A stretch of 35,017 nt of DNA from Streptomyces sporangiiformans. Its GTDB lineage: Bacteria > Actinomycetota > Actinomycetes > Streptomycetales > Streptomycetaceae. Each line of letters opens with the position of its first letter. Position 1 is the first letter of the stretch. The stretch covers positions 1 through 35,017 of the forward strand of contig NZ_VCHX02000336.1 in the NCBI RefSeq assembly GCF_005768555.2. The letters are read 5' to 3'. A program made the position numbers and the translations under genes. Of this stretch, positions 7,686 through 15,294 are shown in pieces. The notes beneath the pieces were generated by a model, which did no database searches, had not been told where the DNA came from, and saw only the letters and a list, made by a program, of their open reading frames with translations.

Positions 7686-7716
7686 GGCGGCCATCCGGGT
7701 CCTTCGGATGGCCGCC
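7686..7716 (+). terminator. Strong hairpin terminator after PL11 gene
   Basis: Perfect 12-bp arms GGCGGCCATCCG and CGGATGGCCGCC with a 7-nt loop, 34 bases after the PL11 stop. It lacks a U-run, as is usual in high-GC actinobacteria. Confidence 0.75.
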
Positions 7717-7995
7717 GCCACCGCGGCCACCGCCGGAGTCACCACCGGCGGCGACACCGAAGCCGCGCCGACCGTCACCGTCACCGAGACCACAGCGGCC
7801 GACGGCACCGAGATCGTGAACAAGTCCGATGAGACCCTCAACGCCGACGAGATGTCCGTCAACTGCGCCTACGGCGACGAAGGCAAAGAAGGCGAAGCCA
7901 TCTTCGACGACGGCCTCAACGGCCTCCCCGAAACCCGCATCCTCGCGGGCCGTTCCCTCTCCGTCCCCTGGGCCTGCGAACTACCCAAGGGCGCG
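7708..7995 (+). pseudogene. Fragment of a secreted/lipoprotein-type gene (C-terminal domain remnant)
   Basis: The frame reads TVTVTETTAADG, then IVNKSDETLNADEMSVNCAYG, IFDDGLNGLPETRILAGRS and LSVPWACELPKGA. This resembles the C-terminal Ig-like domain of small Streptomyces lipoproteins, in which a valine-rich strand, an NKS turn and an LAGRS-LSVPWA segment recur (recalled, not searched). There is no signal peptide or RBS, and the only ATG lies inside the terminator hairpin at 7686-7716. After KGA the frame runs on as Arg/Pro-rich nonsense for about 1 kb antisense to other genes. It is best read as a truncated remnant lacking its 5' part and C-terminal strands. It could be a real short gene if a start is used near 7717. 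Confidence 0.45.
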
Positions 7996-7997
7996 AA

Positions 7998-8036
7998 CGC
8001 CCCCACCCGAAGCCCGAAGCGATCCGAGTGGGGGCG
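7998..8036 (-). terminator. Hairpin downstream of the DUF6083-like gene
   Basis: Perfect 9-bp arms CGCCCCCAC and GTGGGGGCG with a 21-nt loop, 21 bases past the stop at 8057 on the minus strand and just after the plus-strand fragment. The long loop weakens the call. Confidence 0.4.
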
Positions 8037-8056
8037 CCGCGGCGTGGTCACGCGCC

Positions 8057-8446
8057 CTACCCGACGTCCGGCAACCCAAGGTCCGGCGGCAGCCCCGGCT
8101 TCGAGCCCGCCTGCCGCTCCGACCTGCGCGCGTTCTCCACTCGCATCGCCGTCAGCCAACGCCACAGGTCCGGCAGCCCCTGCCTGGGACATACCAGCCG
8201 GTGTTCGATGCGGCAGCGCTGAAGCGGATCCGGCGGGCACACGCCGTACACGGTCACCCGTCCGTCCGACAGGACAATCCACCGGTGCTCGGCCGGCACC
8301 AGATGCGCCAGTACATCGACGCCCGGTTCCAGCAGCACCCAGTCCTGCTCCAACGTCGGCACGCGGTCCTGCGGCAACCCGCAGTACGGACACGCGGAGA
8401 CCTGCGCGCGGCCCCAAGGCCGCGCCCCCTCGACAACGGACCCCAT
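8057..8446 (-). CDS. DUF6083-like small zinc-ribbon-type protein
   Basis: 129-aa protein with CPYCGLPQDRVP near the N-terminus (residues 19-30) and further cysteines in VCPPDPLQRC and LVCPRQGLPDL, giving a plausible metal-binding set. Segments HLVPAEHRWIVLSDGRVTVYG and LPDLWRWLTAMR match what I recall of the DUF6083 family, found mostly in Streptomyces; its function is unknown. The ATG at 8446 has no clear ribosome-binding site. The C-terminal 25 residues are Arg/Gly/Pro rich. It is the last of three short minus-strand genes in an apparently accessory patch. Confidence 0.65.
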   Translation of the reverse strand: MGSVVEGARPWGRAQVSACPYCGLPQDRVPTLEQDWVLLEPGVDVLAHLVPAEHRWIVLSDGRVTVYGVCPPDPLQRCRIEHRLVCPRQGLPDLWRWLTAMRVENARRSERQAGSKPGLPPDLGLPDVG

Positions 8447-8616
8447 ACTGCGAGCGTGCGACCTGGCGGGGCATGCCGCACGGGGGCATTCGGACGGGAC
8501 CCCTGCGACCGCACGGGCCCGAAGCGGCAGTCGAGACGCCCCACGGCCGCACCCGGCACCCGCGCCTCGCCATCAGCGGCCGGACAGGCGTTGTGGACAA
8601 ACCGACGTCCCGGCGT

Positions 8617-8790
8617 CTACTCGTTCGGTACGCCCGGCTCCGGCATCTCCGCCCACACCTGCGCGGCCAACAGATCCGCGTCCTCCTGCGGTGTGCCCGC
8701 GTCCACCAGGATGATCCCCCGAGACCCGTCCGGGAAAGTGACCTTCCGCATGGCCGTACCCAACGGGCCCGGCTTCGGCTCCTCCGGCAT
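8617..8790 (-). CDS. Small hypothetical protein
   Basis: 57-aa protein with one compact region: AMRKVTFPDGSRGIILVDAG followed by TPQEDADLLAAQVWAEMPEP. ATG at 8790 is preceded by GGAG at 5-6 nt. An upstream GTG at 8820 is possible but lacks an RBS. No family recognised. It lies between the DUF6083-like gene and the 86-aa gene on the same strand with gaps of 170 and 54 bp, so a loose operon is possible. Confidence 0.55.
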   Translation of the reverse strand: MPEEPKPGPLGTAMRKVTFPDGSRGIILVDAGTPQEDADLLAAQVWAEMPEPGVPNE

Positions 8791-8844
8791 GGTGGCTCCA
8801 ATCGTCGGTGCAACAGTCACCGTAACCGCAATCAGCGCCGCCGC

Positions 8845-9105
8845 TCACGCTCCCCGCGGGCACGCCCGGGAGTGCTCCCAGTAACGGCGCGTCTGCGTGC
8901 TGTCCTCGTCGTCGCCGTCGGGCGCGCCGCACGTGCACTGCCCGGCGCGAGGGTCGATGAGGTCGGCGGCCTCACGGTGCCCCGCCTCCCTCAACTGGAC
9001 AGCGAGCAGGTGGGCGTAGTCCTCGACGAGGAGCGCGGCACTCGTTCTGCTGTGGCCGGCGCCCTCACGGCGTAGCTCCTGGATCAGTTTGGTGCGGGCC
9101 ATCAT
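8845..9105 (-). CDS. Small hypothetical protein with His/Cys-rich C-terminus
   Basis: 86-aa protein. The N-terminal half is helical and charged (ARTKLIQELRREGAGHSRTS, LLVEDYAHLLAVQLREAGH). The C-terminus has three cysteines and a histidine (GQCTCGAPDGDD, then EHSRACPRG) that could bind metal. Tandem ATGs at 9105 and 9102 follow GAGGAG at 8 nt, a strong start. It is the first gene of the three short minus-strand genes. No family recognised. Confidence 0.6.
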   Translation of the reverse strand: MMARTKLIQELRREGAGHSRTSAALLVEDYAHLLAVQLREAGHREAADLIDPRAGQCTCGAPDGDDEDSTQTRRYWEHSRACPRGA

Positions 9106-9209
9106 GTGGTCGACTCCTCGCCCAGACGCTCCGGCCCGGCGTGTTCACGGAAACTCTTCGATGACGGGCGTGAGCTGCACGCCGAAAGACGCCAGTCTCT
9201 CACCTGAAA

Positions 9210-9243
9210 GGAGGGCGCGTGCCGAGACCGGCACGCGCCCTCC
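9210..9243 (-). terminator. Strong hairpin terminator after GH74 gene
   Basis: Perfect 15-bp arms GGAGGGCGCGTGCCG and CGGCACGCGCCCTCC with loop AGAC, 17 bases past the GH74 stop on the minus strand. The plus-strand neighbourhood has no gene ending here, so it serves GH74. Confidence 0.8.
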
Positions 9244-9260
9244 CTGCCCCTCCAGGGGGA

Positions 9261-11966
9261 CTACGACACCGAGCAGGTCCGGTCGCCCAGCTTGAAGGCG
9301 GTCGGTTTGCCGTTCGATGCCGTCGAGCTTCCTGTGAAGCCGAAGCTCACCGAGGAACCGGCCGCGACGTTCGCGTTCCAGCCCAGGTTCTTCGCCGTGA
9401 CGGCCGTACCGGACTGCGTGTGGTCGGCGTTCCACATCTGAGTGACCTTCTGCCCGTCGGGGAAGGACCAGCCGAGCGACCAGCCGCTCCAGGCGCTCGT
9501 CCCGGTGTTGGCGAGCCGCACGTCCGCCTGGAAACCTCCCGACCACTGGCTGGTGACCTGGTACGTCACCGCGCAGGCACCCGTAGGCGTCGGATCCGTG
9601 CCGCCACCTCCGTCACCTCCACCTCCGCCGTCTCCGCCTCCGCCGGTGTCGGAGGAGTCGCCGTAGATGACCCCGCGCCCGTTCGTCGCCACGTACACCC
9701 GCCCGTAGACGCGGGGATCACCGGTGATGGCGGCGCCCGTCCAACCCCACTGGTGGGCGTCGTCGTTGATCCTCGTCCAGCTCGCGCCCTTGTCCGTGGA
9801 GCGGAAGATGCCGCGTACGCCGCCGATCTTGGCGCTGGTGTAGAGCGTCTGGTACGAGGCGCCGGCCGCGGCCCTGCCGAAGCCGATGGTGTCGGCCTGC
9901 TCGACGCCGGACAGCTTGGTGAAGGTCGCGCCGCCGTCCGTCGAGTGCCACAGCCCGTAGGCACCGTCACTCGCCCCGCCCGCCAGCCAGATGTCGCCCT
10001 TGGTGCCGGGCAACGCCTTGAAACGGACGCTGTCACCGCTCGGCAGCCCCGTCGCCGAGGAGGCGGTGAAGGTGGCGCCACCGTCCGAACTGACGTAGAA
10101 CTTCCCCGACTTGAAGCCGTAGAAGGTCTTCGGGTCGACCCGGTCGGACTCCACGATCGCGCCCGCCGGAATTCCGCTCGAGGCGGACCACGACGAGCCG
10201 AAGCCGGTCGTGTGCTGGACGCCGGTGCCCTGCGGGCTCCACACGAAGCGGCCGCCGTCGGACGCGGCGGCGACCGTGCCGCCGCCCGAGACCCCCGAAG
10301 GGTCGGTGCCGGCGAACCAGTTGGCGCCGTTGTCCGTGGAGAAGGCGACATGAGGTCCGGAGTCCAGGTTGCCGACCCGTACCACCGTCCCCGGGTTGCT
10401 TTCGGCGTAGTCGAGGCTCGTCGTGGAGGTGAAGTTCGGCGCGGTGAACATCATCGACGGCACTTTGGTCAGGTCCGTGTGCCGGAAGCCACCAATGTCA
10501 CCGAGTGCGCTGAGGAGCGTGGCCGAGCCGGACGGGGGAGCCGCCAGGTCGTTGACGGCCGTCTCCTCCAGGCCCTGCACCATGGGCCTGATGGCGAACT
10601 GACCGCCGCTGTCCCACCGCGTCAGGTTCTCGGTGCCGTAGACCGTGGCGCCCGTCCCGTACATCATCCGGTCGGAGTCGAACGGGTCGATCTCCAGCGC
10701 CTCGGTCATCCAGCCGAGTTTGGGCGTCTGCTCCGGCGGTGACGGATTCGCGCCCCAGGCCAGCCAGGGCGAGGACGAGACATCCATCGTGTAGCGGTTG
10801 GAGCGGTTGGGATACGACGTGTAGTCCCACGCCTTCGTCCAGGTGCCGCCGCTGTCCGTCGAGCGGAAGATCTGGGTGTCCGGCCACCAGGAGCTGTACG
10901 CGGTCGCCATCACCGTGCCCGGCTTCTGCCGGTCCACGGTCAGTCCGCTGAAGCCGTAGTACGTGTCGGCCTCCGCGACCGGGCTGATGTCCGTCCAGGC
11001 GCCGGTCGCCGTCGCGTACCGCCACAGCCGGCCCTTGCCGCCGTCGTACGGGCCGCCCTTGTCGCTGTAGGCCAGGTAGAGATAGCCGTTCTTGGCGTCG
11101 AGGACCCCCTTGTGGGCCAGGTGGCCCGTGGGCTGTCCGGCCAGCCTCGACCAGGTGGCGCCCGCGTCCGTCGAGCGGTACACGGCGTTGTCCTTGTCGG
11201 CGACCCCGACGTAGAGGGTCTTCGTGGCGTTCTGGGACGTGCCCGTCGACTCGTCGAAGGTGACCCAGACGATGCCCTGGTTGTCGGAGGCGTAGCCGCT
11301 CGTGTCGCTCGGATCCTGCACGTAGTTGCCGACGTTGGGGAAGTTCGTCACCTGCGACCAGGAGGCGCCCGAGTCCGTGGAGCGCCACAGGCCCTTGCCG
11401 CTGGGGGCGCCCAGATACAGCACGCTGTTCTTGTGCGGGTCCACGGCGAGCCGCTCGCCCATGCCGCGTCCGGGCATGTTGCCGCCCAGCTTGAACGGCA
11501 GGTCGGCCTTCTGCCAGCTCGCGCCCCGGTTGGCGGAGCGCAGCACGGCGCCCTTGCCGGGGTCCCAGCTGTTGGTGTAGGTGCCGACGGCCGCGTACAC
11601 CTTGTTCGGGTCGACGGAGTCCGAGGCGAGGCTGACGACTCCGGTGTGGCCCCAGTCGTCCCAGCCGACCGAGTCGAGCAGCGGGGTCCAGGTCTTCGAC
11701 GACTCCTGCCAGCGGTAGGCACCGCCGATGTCGGTGCGGGCGTACGCGAGGTTCTTCTCGCTGCGGTTGAAGACGATGCCGGGGACGAAGCCGCCGCCGT
11801 CGATCCGGGCGTTCTTCCAGGTGTAGGTGTCGGCGGCGACGCGCACCGACTTCTCGGCAGCTTCGGGGGCCTCGGCGGCCAGCGCGTACGGGCCGTCCGC
11901 CAGGAGGCCGGCCGCCAGAGCGAGCACGGTCGTGAGAACGCGGCCCCTTCTGATGGTTCTTCGCAC
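9261..11966 (-). CDS. Secreted GH74 xyloglucanase with C-terminal CBM2
   Basis: 901-aa secreted endo-xyloglucanase of family GH74. The signal peptide (VRRTIRRGRVLTTVLALAAG, cleavage near YALAAEA) is followed by a two-propeller catalytic region at about residues 45-770. This region has repeated S/T-x-D-x-G-x-x-W turns and the conserved RTDIGGAYRW and ALGDIGGFRH. D79 and D490 (counted from the GTG) fit the two family catalytic aspartates and their about 410-residue spacing. A Gly/Asp linker (about 773-795) joins a C-terminal CBM2 with CAVTYQVTSQWSGGFQADV and a terminal Cys. GTG at 11966 follows GGAGAGGA at 8 nt. It lies 159 bp downstream of GH48 on the same strand and may share its transcript. 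Confidence 0.93.
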   Translation of the reverse strand: MRRTIRRGRVLTTVLALAAGLLADGPYALAAEAPEAAEKSVRVAADTYTWKNARIDGGGFVPGIVFNRSEKNLAYARTDIGGAYRWQESSKTWTPLLDSVGWDDWGHTGVVSLASDSVDPNKVYAAVGTYTNSWDPGKGAVLRSANRGASWQKADLPFKLGGNMPGRGMGERLAVDPHKNSVLYLGAPSGKGLWRSTDSGASWSQVTNFPNVGNYVQDPSDTSGYASDNQGIVWVTFDESTGTSQNATKTLYVGVADKDNAVYRSTDAGATWSRLAGQPTGHLAHKGVLDAKNGYLYLAYSDKGGPYDGGKGRLWRYATATGAWTDISPVAEADTYYGFSGLTVDRQKPGTVMATAYSSWWPDTQIFRSTDSGGTWTKAWDYTSYPNRSNRYTMDVSSSPWLAWGANPSPPEQTPKLGWMTEALEIDPFDSDRMMYGTGATVYGTENLTRWDSGGQFAIRPMVQGLEETAVNDLAAPPSGSATLLSALGDIGGFRHTDLTKVPSMMFTAPNFTSTTSLDYAESNPGTVVRVGNLDSGPHVAFSTDNGANWFAGTDPSGVSGGGTVAAASDGGRFVWSPQGTGVQHTTGFGSSWSASSGIPAGAIVESDRVDPKTFYGFKSGKFYVSSDGGATFTASSATGLPSGDSVRFKALPGTKGDIWLAGGASDGAYGLWHSTDGGATFTKLSGVEQADTIGFGRAAAGASYQTLYTSAKIGGVRGIFRSTDKGASWTRINDDAHQWGWTGAAITGDPRVYGRVYVATNGRGVIYGDSSDTGGGGDGGGGGDGGGGTDPTPTGACAVTYQVTSQWSGGFQADVRLANTGTSAWSGWSLGWSFPDGQKVTQMWNADHTQSGTAVTAKNLGWNANVAAGSSVSFGFTGSSTASNGKPTAFKLGDRTCSVS

Positions 11967-12095
11967 GGTGGGGGTCCTCTCCTGAAGCGGGGGATGGAAA
12001 GGCGCGACGAGCGTGCGGACCCCCGGGAGGAGAGGGGACCGCCCGAGGGTGGGCCCTGCCGTCACGGATGGCGACTGCTGGACGCCACCGCGACG

Positions 12096-12107
12096 ACAGG
12101 ACCCTGT
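12096..12107. promoter_or_regulatory. Small palindrome between GH48 and GH74
   Basis: ACAGG-AC-CCTGT, perfect 5-bp arms, 18 bases after the GH48 stop and about 130 bp before the GH74 start. It could be an operator or nothing. No CebR-type box and no strong terminator is visible in this 159-bp gap. Confidence 0.2.
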
Positions 12108-12125
12108 ACACGGAGCAGCGGGGAC

Positions 12126-15038
12126 TTATTCGAGTAGCTCCGCGTACGAGCCCATGGCGAGGGCTATGTCCGCCTGGGCCCAGAACCGGTGGTACGTAAA
12201 CGTGGGCGCGGCGCCGCCCGCGAGATAGCTCTCGATCTTCGACCACGCCGGGTCGTCCTTGTAGAAGGAGCGGATCGAGGCGAAGGTGGACGAGGAGTCG
12301 ATCGTGTCGCCGTTCGGCATCTTCCCGGTCCAGCCGCTGGGGATGTACACGCCGTCGTCGAAGCGGTTGTAGTCGGCGCGGGTCTCCGGGACCGCGATGC
12401 CGAGCGCGTCCTGGTTGTTCTTCCACATGCCGTCGAGCAGCGCCTTCGCCGTCGTCTTCGCCTCCGTGTCACCGGACCTGTCGGCGTAGTACGTCAGGGT
12501 CTTGGCGTACGCGGCGGCCACGCCCACGTCGTTGGTGTAGTCGGCGACGGTGACGTGCAGCCCGCTGTTGGCGCCGGGACTCGACGCGTTCCAGGTGTCG
12601 GGCGCGCCCGACCACTGGAGCGTGTTCGGGATGCGGAAGGTGCCGTCCGGGTTGACCGTGGTCTTGGACAGCGCCCAGTCGACCCACTTGTCGAGGACGG
12701 TCTTGGCGTCCGCGTCACCCGTCTGCTGGTAGTACTCGGCGACCCGCTCCATGGACCACGCCTGGAAGCCGAACCACTGGTTGGACGGCGGGTCGTGGTA
12801 CACCGGCTTCTCGTCGTAGTACATGCCGTAGAAGGTGGGCGTGCCTGTCGGCGGGGTCGCGTAGCGGCCCTTCCAGCTGTTGGTGGCACCGCCCGCGATG
12901 GCACCCTCGTTGGACTGCAGCCAGCGGTAGAACTCCAGCTGCCGGTCCAGGGACTTGGCCCAGTCGGCCTGCCCCGTCGCCGACTTGGGCTTCAGATCGG
13001 CGTACGAGCTGAGCGCGTACGCGGCCAGCGGGTTCTGGTAGCCGCCGTGGGCGTGGCTGGAGCCGATGCGCCAGGACCAGCCCGCCGCGGTGTCGGTGGC
13101 GCCGCCCCAGGCGTAGTACCAGGACATCAGGTAGTGCGAGGAGTCCTTGCCGGTCCCTGGGGCACAGGTCGACGGTCCGACGCAGTTGCCGATTTTCTTG
13201 TAGTACTTGTCGTACATGGAGTAGCGCAGATAGTCGCCCATCTTCGCGGCCTTGCCGAGGGTCGCCGAGACCTGGGAGCCCTTGCCCTGCTCCTCGGCCC
13301 AGATGTCGGCCCAGTACGCGGCCTGCACGGCACGCGCGTCGGCGTCCGGCGCGTTGGTGAACTTCCACTGCTTGGCATAGGAGGCGTCACCGGTGAACAG
13401 GTCCAAGTACCCGTTCTTACCGCCGTACTTGAAGGCGTCACAGGTCGGCTGCGTCACCGTCTCCCACACCGACTCCTGCGAGCCGCGCTGGAAGGTGTTG
13501 ACGTACGACGGGCCGGTCGCGGTCGGCCCTGCCTCGCACTTGCCCGGCTCGTTGCCGTAGCCGTAGACGTTGTCCACGTCCTGCAGCCAGTGCATGCCGT
13601 AGACGTCGTCCGTGCCGTACGCGCTCTTCAGCTCCGAGGCGATCGGGTCCGAGCCCACCGAGACACCGGTGTCGAGCTTTGCCGGGTACTCGTTCGGGGT
13701 GTCCAGCTCGGGCGCGTACGTCCCGGGCTTGGAGGCGTTGTAGAAGGAGTTCGTCGGCTGGTCGGCGTGCGTGGGGATCATGAACTTCTCCATGGTCTCC
13801 CACGCGGCGTTGAACCTGGTCCAGTCGCCGGTGACCTTGCCGTACATCGCCTGCAGCCAGATCAGATAGCTGTACGCCTCCGACGTCGTCTCATGGCCGT
13901 GGTCCGGCGCCTCGACGATCAGGGTCTCGACCGAGTGGTACGGGATGCCCTCGGGGGAGAAGTAGCCGTTCGCCGGGTTGGTGATCTTGCCGTAGAGCTC
14001 CAGGAAACGGGCGTCGTACGCCTTCGCCGCCGCGAGCTGGGTGACGGTGACCGTGGCCTTGGTGTGCCCGGTGGCGGTCGACTCGAAGGTCGCCGAGCCG
14101 GTGCCGGAGTCGGCGGCGGTGACGGTCACCTTCTGGGCCGTGTTCCAGTTCGACGGCGTGAAGCGGAGCGACGAGCCGCCGGTGACGGTCAGGCCCGTGT
14201 TGCCGCTCGTGCGGGCCGTCGAAACGGTCACGTCGGAGGACGGCTGCGTCGACAGCTTCACGTCGAATGTGCCCGTCTTCCCCTGCTGGACGCCGAGTTG
14301 GGCGGGCGAGGCCACCACTGCGGGCCCCGAGGCGACCGTGATGCCGACCGGTGTGGACTCCGCCGAGGCACCCAGGCTGTCGTACGCCTTCGCCACCAGG
14401 GAATGACTGCCCACGGTCAAGCTATTGGCCGACAGCGTGTAGGGGGACGTCGTGTCGGTGCCCAGCAGCGTCGTGTCGTCGTAGAACTCGACCTTGCTGA
14501 TCGTCGCGTTGTCGGCGGCCGCGGCGGTGGCGGCCAGCGGGACCGCGTCGCCCCGCGTGTAGACGGCGCCCGGGGCGGGGCTAGTCAGCACGGTGATCGG
14601 CGGCTGATGGGCGCCGGCGCAGGTGGTGCCGTTGACGGTGAACCTGTCGGGCGCGGTGTTCGTGCCGCTGTACGTGAACTGGGCACCGGTGGTGACGGCG
14701 GCTCCGGCAGCGATCTTCGCGTTGTAGGAGGCGCTCTTCACGGTGACCGACTTGCCGGACTGCGACCAGGTGCCGCTCCATCCGTTCGAGAGCTTCTGGT
14801 TGCCCGCGTAGTCGTACGTCAGGGTCCAGTCGTCGATGGCCTCTGAGCCGCGGTTGGTGAGGGTCAGTTCCGCGGTGAAACCGGAGCCCCAGTCATTGGT
14901 CTTGTAGTCGACACTGCACTGAACTGCAGCCGCTTGAGCGGGAGTTGAGCCTGCCGCCAGCGTGGTGAGGGGGAGCGCGAGGGCCGCCGCGACAGCGGTC
15001 CACAACCGCCGCCCGCGACGTCTCTTCTTGCCTGCCAT
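12126..15038 (-). CDS. Secreted GH48 cellulase (reducing-end cellobiohydrolase) with N-terminal CBM2
   Basis: 970-aa secreted processive exocellulase. Signal peptide KKRRRGRRLW plus hydrophobic core, cleavage near TPAQAAA (about residue 37). Then a CBM2 (about 40-142) with CSVDYKTNDWGSGFTAEL and LSNGWSGTW, a bacterial Ig-like module (148-235, SPAPGAVYTRGDAVPLAATA), a second beta module resembling Calx-beta or fibronectin-like repeats (240-333), and GH48 (about 340-970). The GH48 part contains DHGHETTSEAYSYL; E387 fits the family proton donor. Later motifs NEPGKCEAG, DKYYKKIGNC and SSHAHGGYQNPLAAY are typical. ATG at 15038 has purine-rich AAGGAGAGGA upstream. It is divergent from GH5, with a TTGACC-17-CAATAT promoter and a CebR box. 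Confidence 0.94.
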   Translation of the reverse strand: MAGKKRRRGRRLWTAVAAALALPLTTLAAGSTPAQAAAVQCSVDYKTNDWGSGFTAELTLTNRGSEAIDDWTLTYDYAGNQKLSNGWSGTWSQSGKSVTVKSASYNAKIAAGAAVTTGAQFTYSGTNTAPDRFTVNGTTCAGAHQPPITVLTSPAPGAVYTRGDAVPLAATAAAADNATISKVEFYDDTTLLGTDTTSPYTLSANSLTVGSHSLVAKAYDSLGASAESTPVGITVASGPAVVASPAQLGVQQGKTGTFDVKLSTQPSSDVTVSTARTSGNTGLTVTGGSSLRFTPSNWNTAQKVTVTAADSGTGSATFESTATGHTKATVTVTQLAAAKAYDARFLELYGKITNPANGYFSPEGIPYHSVETLIVEAPDHGHETTSEAYSYLIWLQAMYGKVTGDWTRFNAAWETMEKFMIPTHADQPTNSFYNASKPGTYAPELDTPNEYPAKLDTGVSVGSDPIASELKSAYGTDDVYGMHWLQDVDNVYGYGNEPGKCEAGPTATGPSYVNTFQRGSQESVWETVTQPTCDAFKYGGKNGYLDLFTGDASYAKQWKFTNAPDADARAVQAAYWADIWAEEQGKGSQVSATLGKAAKMGDYLRYSMYDKYYKKIGNCVGPSTCAPGTGKDSSHYLMSWYYAWGGATDTAAGWSWRIGSSHAHGGYQNPLAAYALSSYADLKPKSATGQADWAKSLDRQLEFYRWLQSNEGAIAGGATNSWKGRYATPPTGTPTFYGMYYDEKPVYHDPPSNQWFGFQAWSMERVAEYYQQTGDADAKTVLDKWVDWALSKTTVNPDGTFRIPNTLQWSGAPDTWNASSPGANSGLHVTVADYTNDVGVAAAYAKTLTYYADRSGDTEAKTTAKALLDGMWKNNQDALGIAVPETRADYNRFDDGVYIPSGWTGKMPNGDTIDSSSTFASIRSFYKDDPAWSKIESYLAGGAAPTFTYHRFWAQADIALAMGSYAELLE

Positions 15039-15099
15039 GTTCTGGTTCCTCTCCTTGCGGCTCGGAGATGTGGGGGAGGAGCGACAAGCTTTGAACCAG

Positions 15100-15113
15100 T
15101 GGGAGCGCTCCCA
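15100..15113. promoter_or_regulatory. CebR-type operator (perfect) for GH48
   Basis: TGGGAGCGCTCCCA is a perfect 14-bp palindrome, identical to the operator described for the LacI-family cellobiose/cellotriose repressor CebR in Streptomyces. It abuts and overlaps the -10 element of the GH48 promoter, so repressor binding would block transcription initiation. Release by cello-oligosaccharides is established for CebR; application here is inference from the exact site. Confidence 0.85.
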
Positions 15114-15141
15114 TATTGAGGAGGCGGGTACAAGGGGTCAA
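15113..15141 (-). promoter_or_regulatory. GH48 promoter
   Basis: On the minus strand TTGACC (15141-15136), a 17-nt spacer and CAATAT (15118-15113) form a good vegetative-type promoter. The CebR box lies immediately downstream. The expected start is near 15106, leaving a leader of about 70 nt to the ATG at 15038. Confidence 0.6.
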
Positions 15142-15231
15142 GGTGTTTGAAGAGTCGAAATGATTCGATAGATCAACAGCGCAACTCCTCTGTTCTTTAC
15201 CATCACTTGGCGCTACCTTCTTCCGCACCAG

Positions 15232-15245
15232 TGGGAGCGATTCCA
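15232..15245. promoter_or_regulatory. CebR-type operator (imperfect) for the GH5-GH6 unit
   Basis: TGGGAGCGATTCCA matches the CebR palindrome at 12 of 14 positions and lies 50 bp before the GH5 ATG. A TACCTT element at 15214-15219 could be the -10, placing the box just after the start site. The weaker symmetry suggests looser repression than at GH48. Confidence 0.65.
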
Positions 15246-15294
15246 TTCAGTCGACGCGGCCGTCACGGCGCGTCAGAGCTGCAAGGAGTCGCTC

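Noticed and set aside
8573..8938. 121-aa minus-strand frame
   Set aside because: Overlaps the 57-aa and 86-aa genes in another frame, low-complexity translation, no RBS.
7996..9075. Continuation of the 7708 frame to a 455-aa protein
   Set aside because: After residue 96 the translation is Arg/Pro/Ala-rich and antisense to three small genes; only the first part looks protein-like.
9600..9660. CCGCCTCC-rich repeat as a regulatory element
   Set aside because: It encodes the Gly/Asp linker between GH74 and CBM2 on the minus strand.
12189..14846. Long plus-strand open frame (about 885 aa) over the GH48 gene
   Set aside because: Antisense to a clear GH48 gene with full motifs; no recognisable protein.
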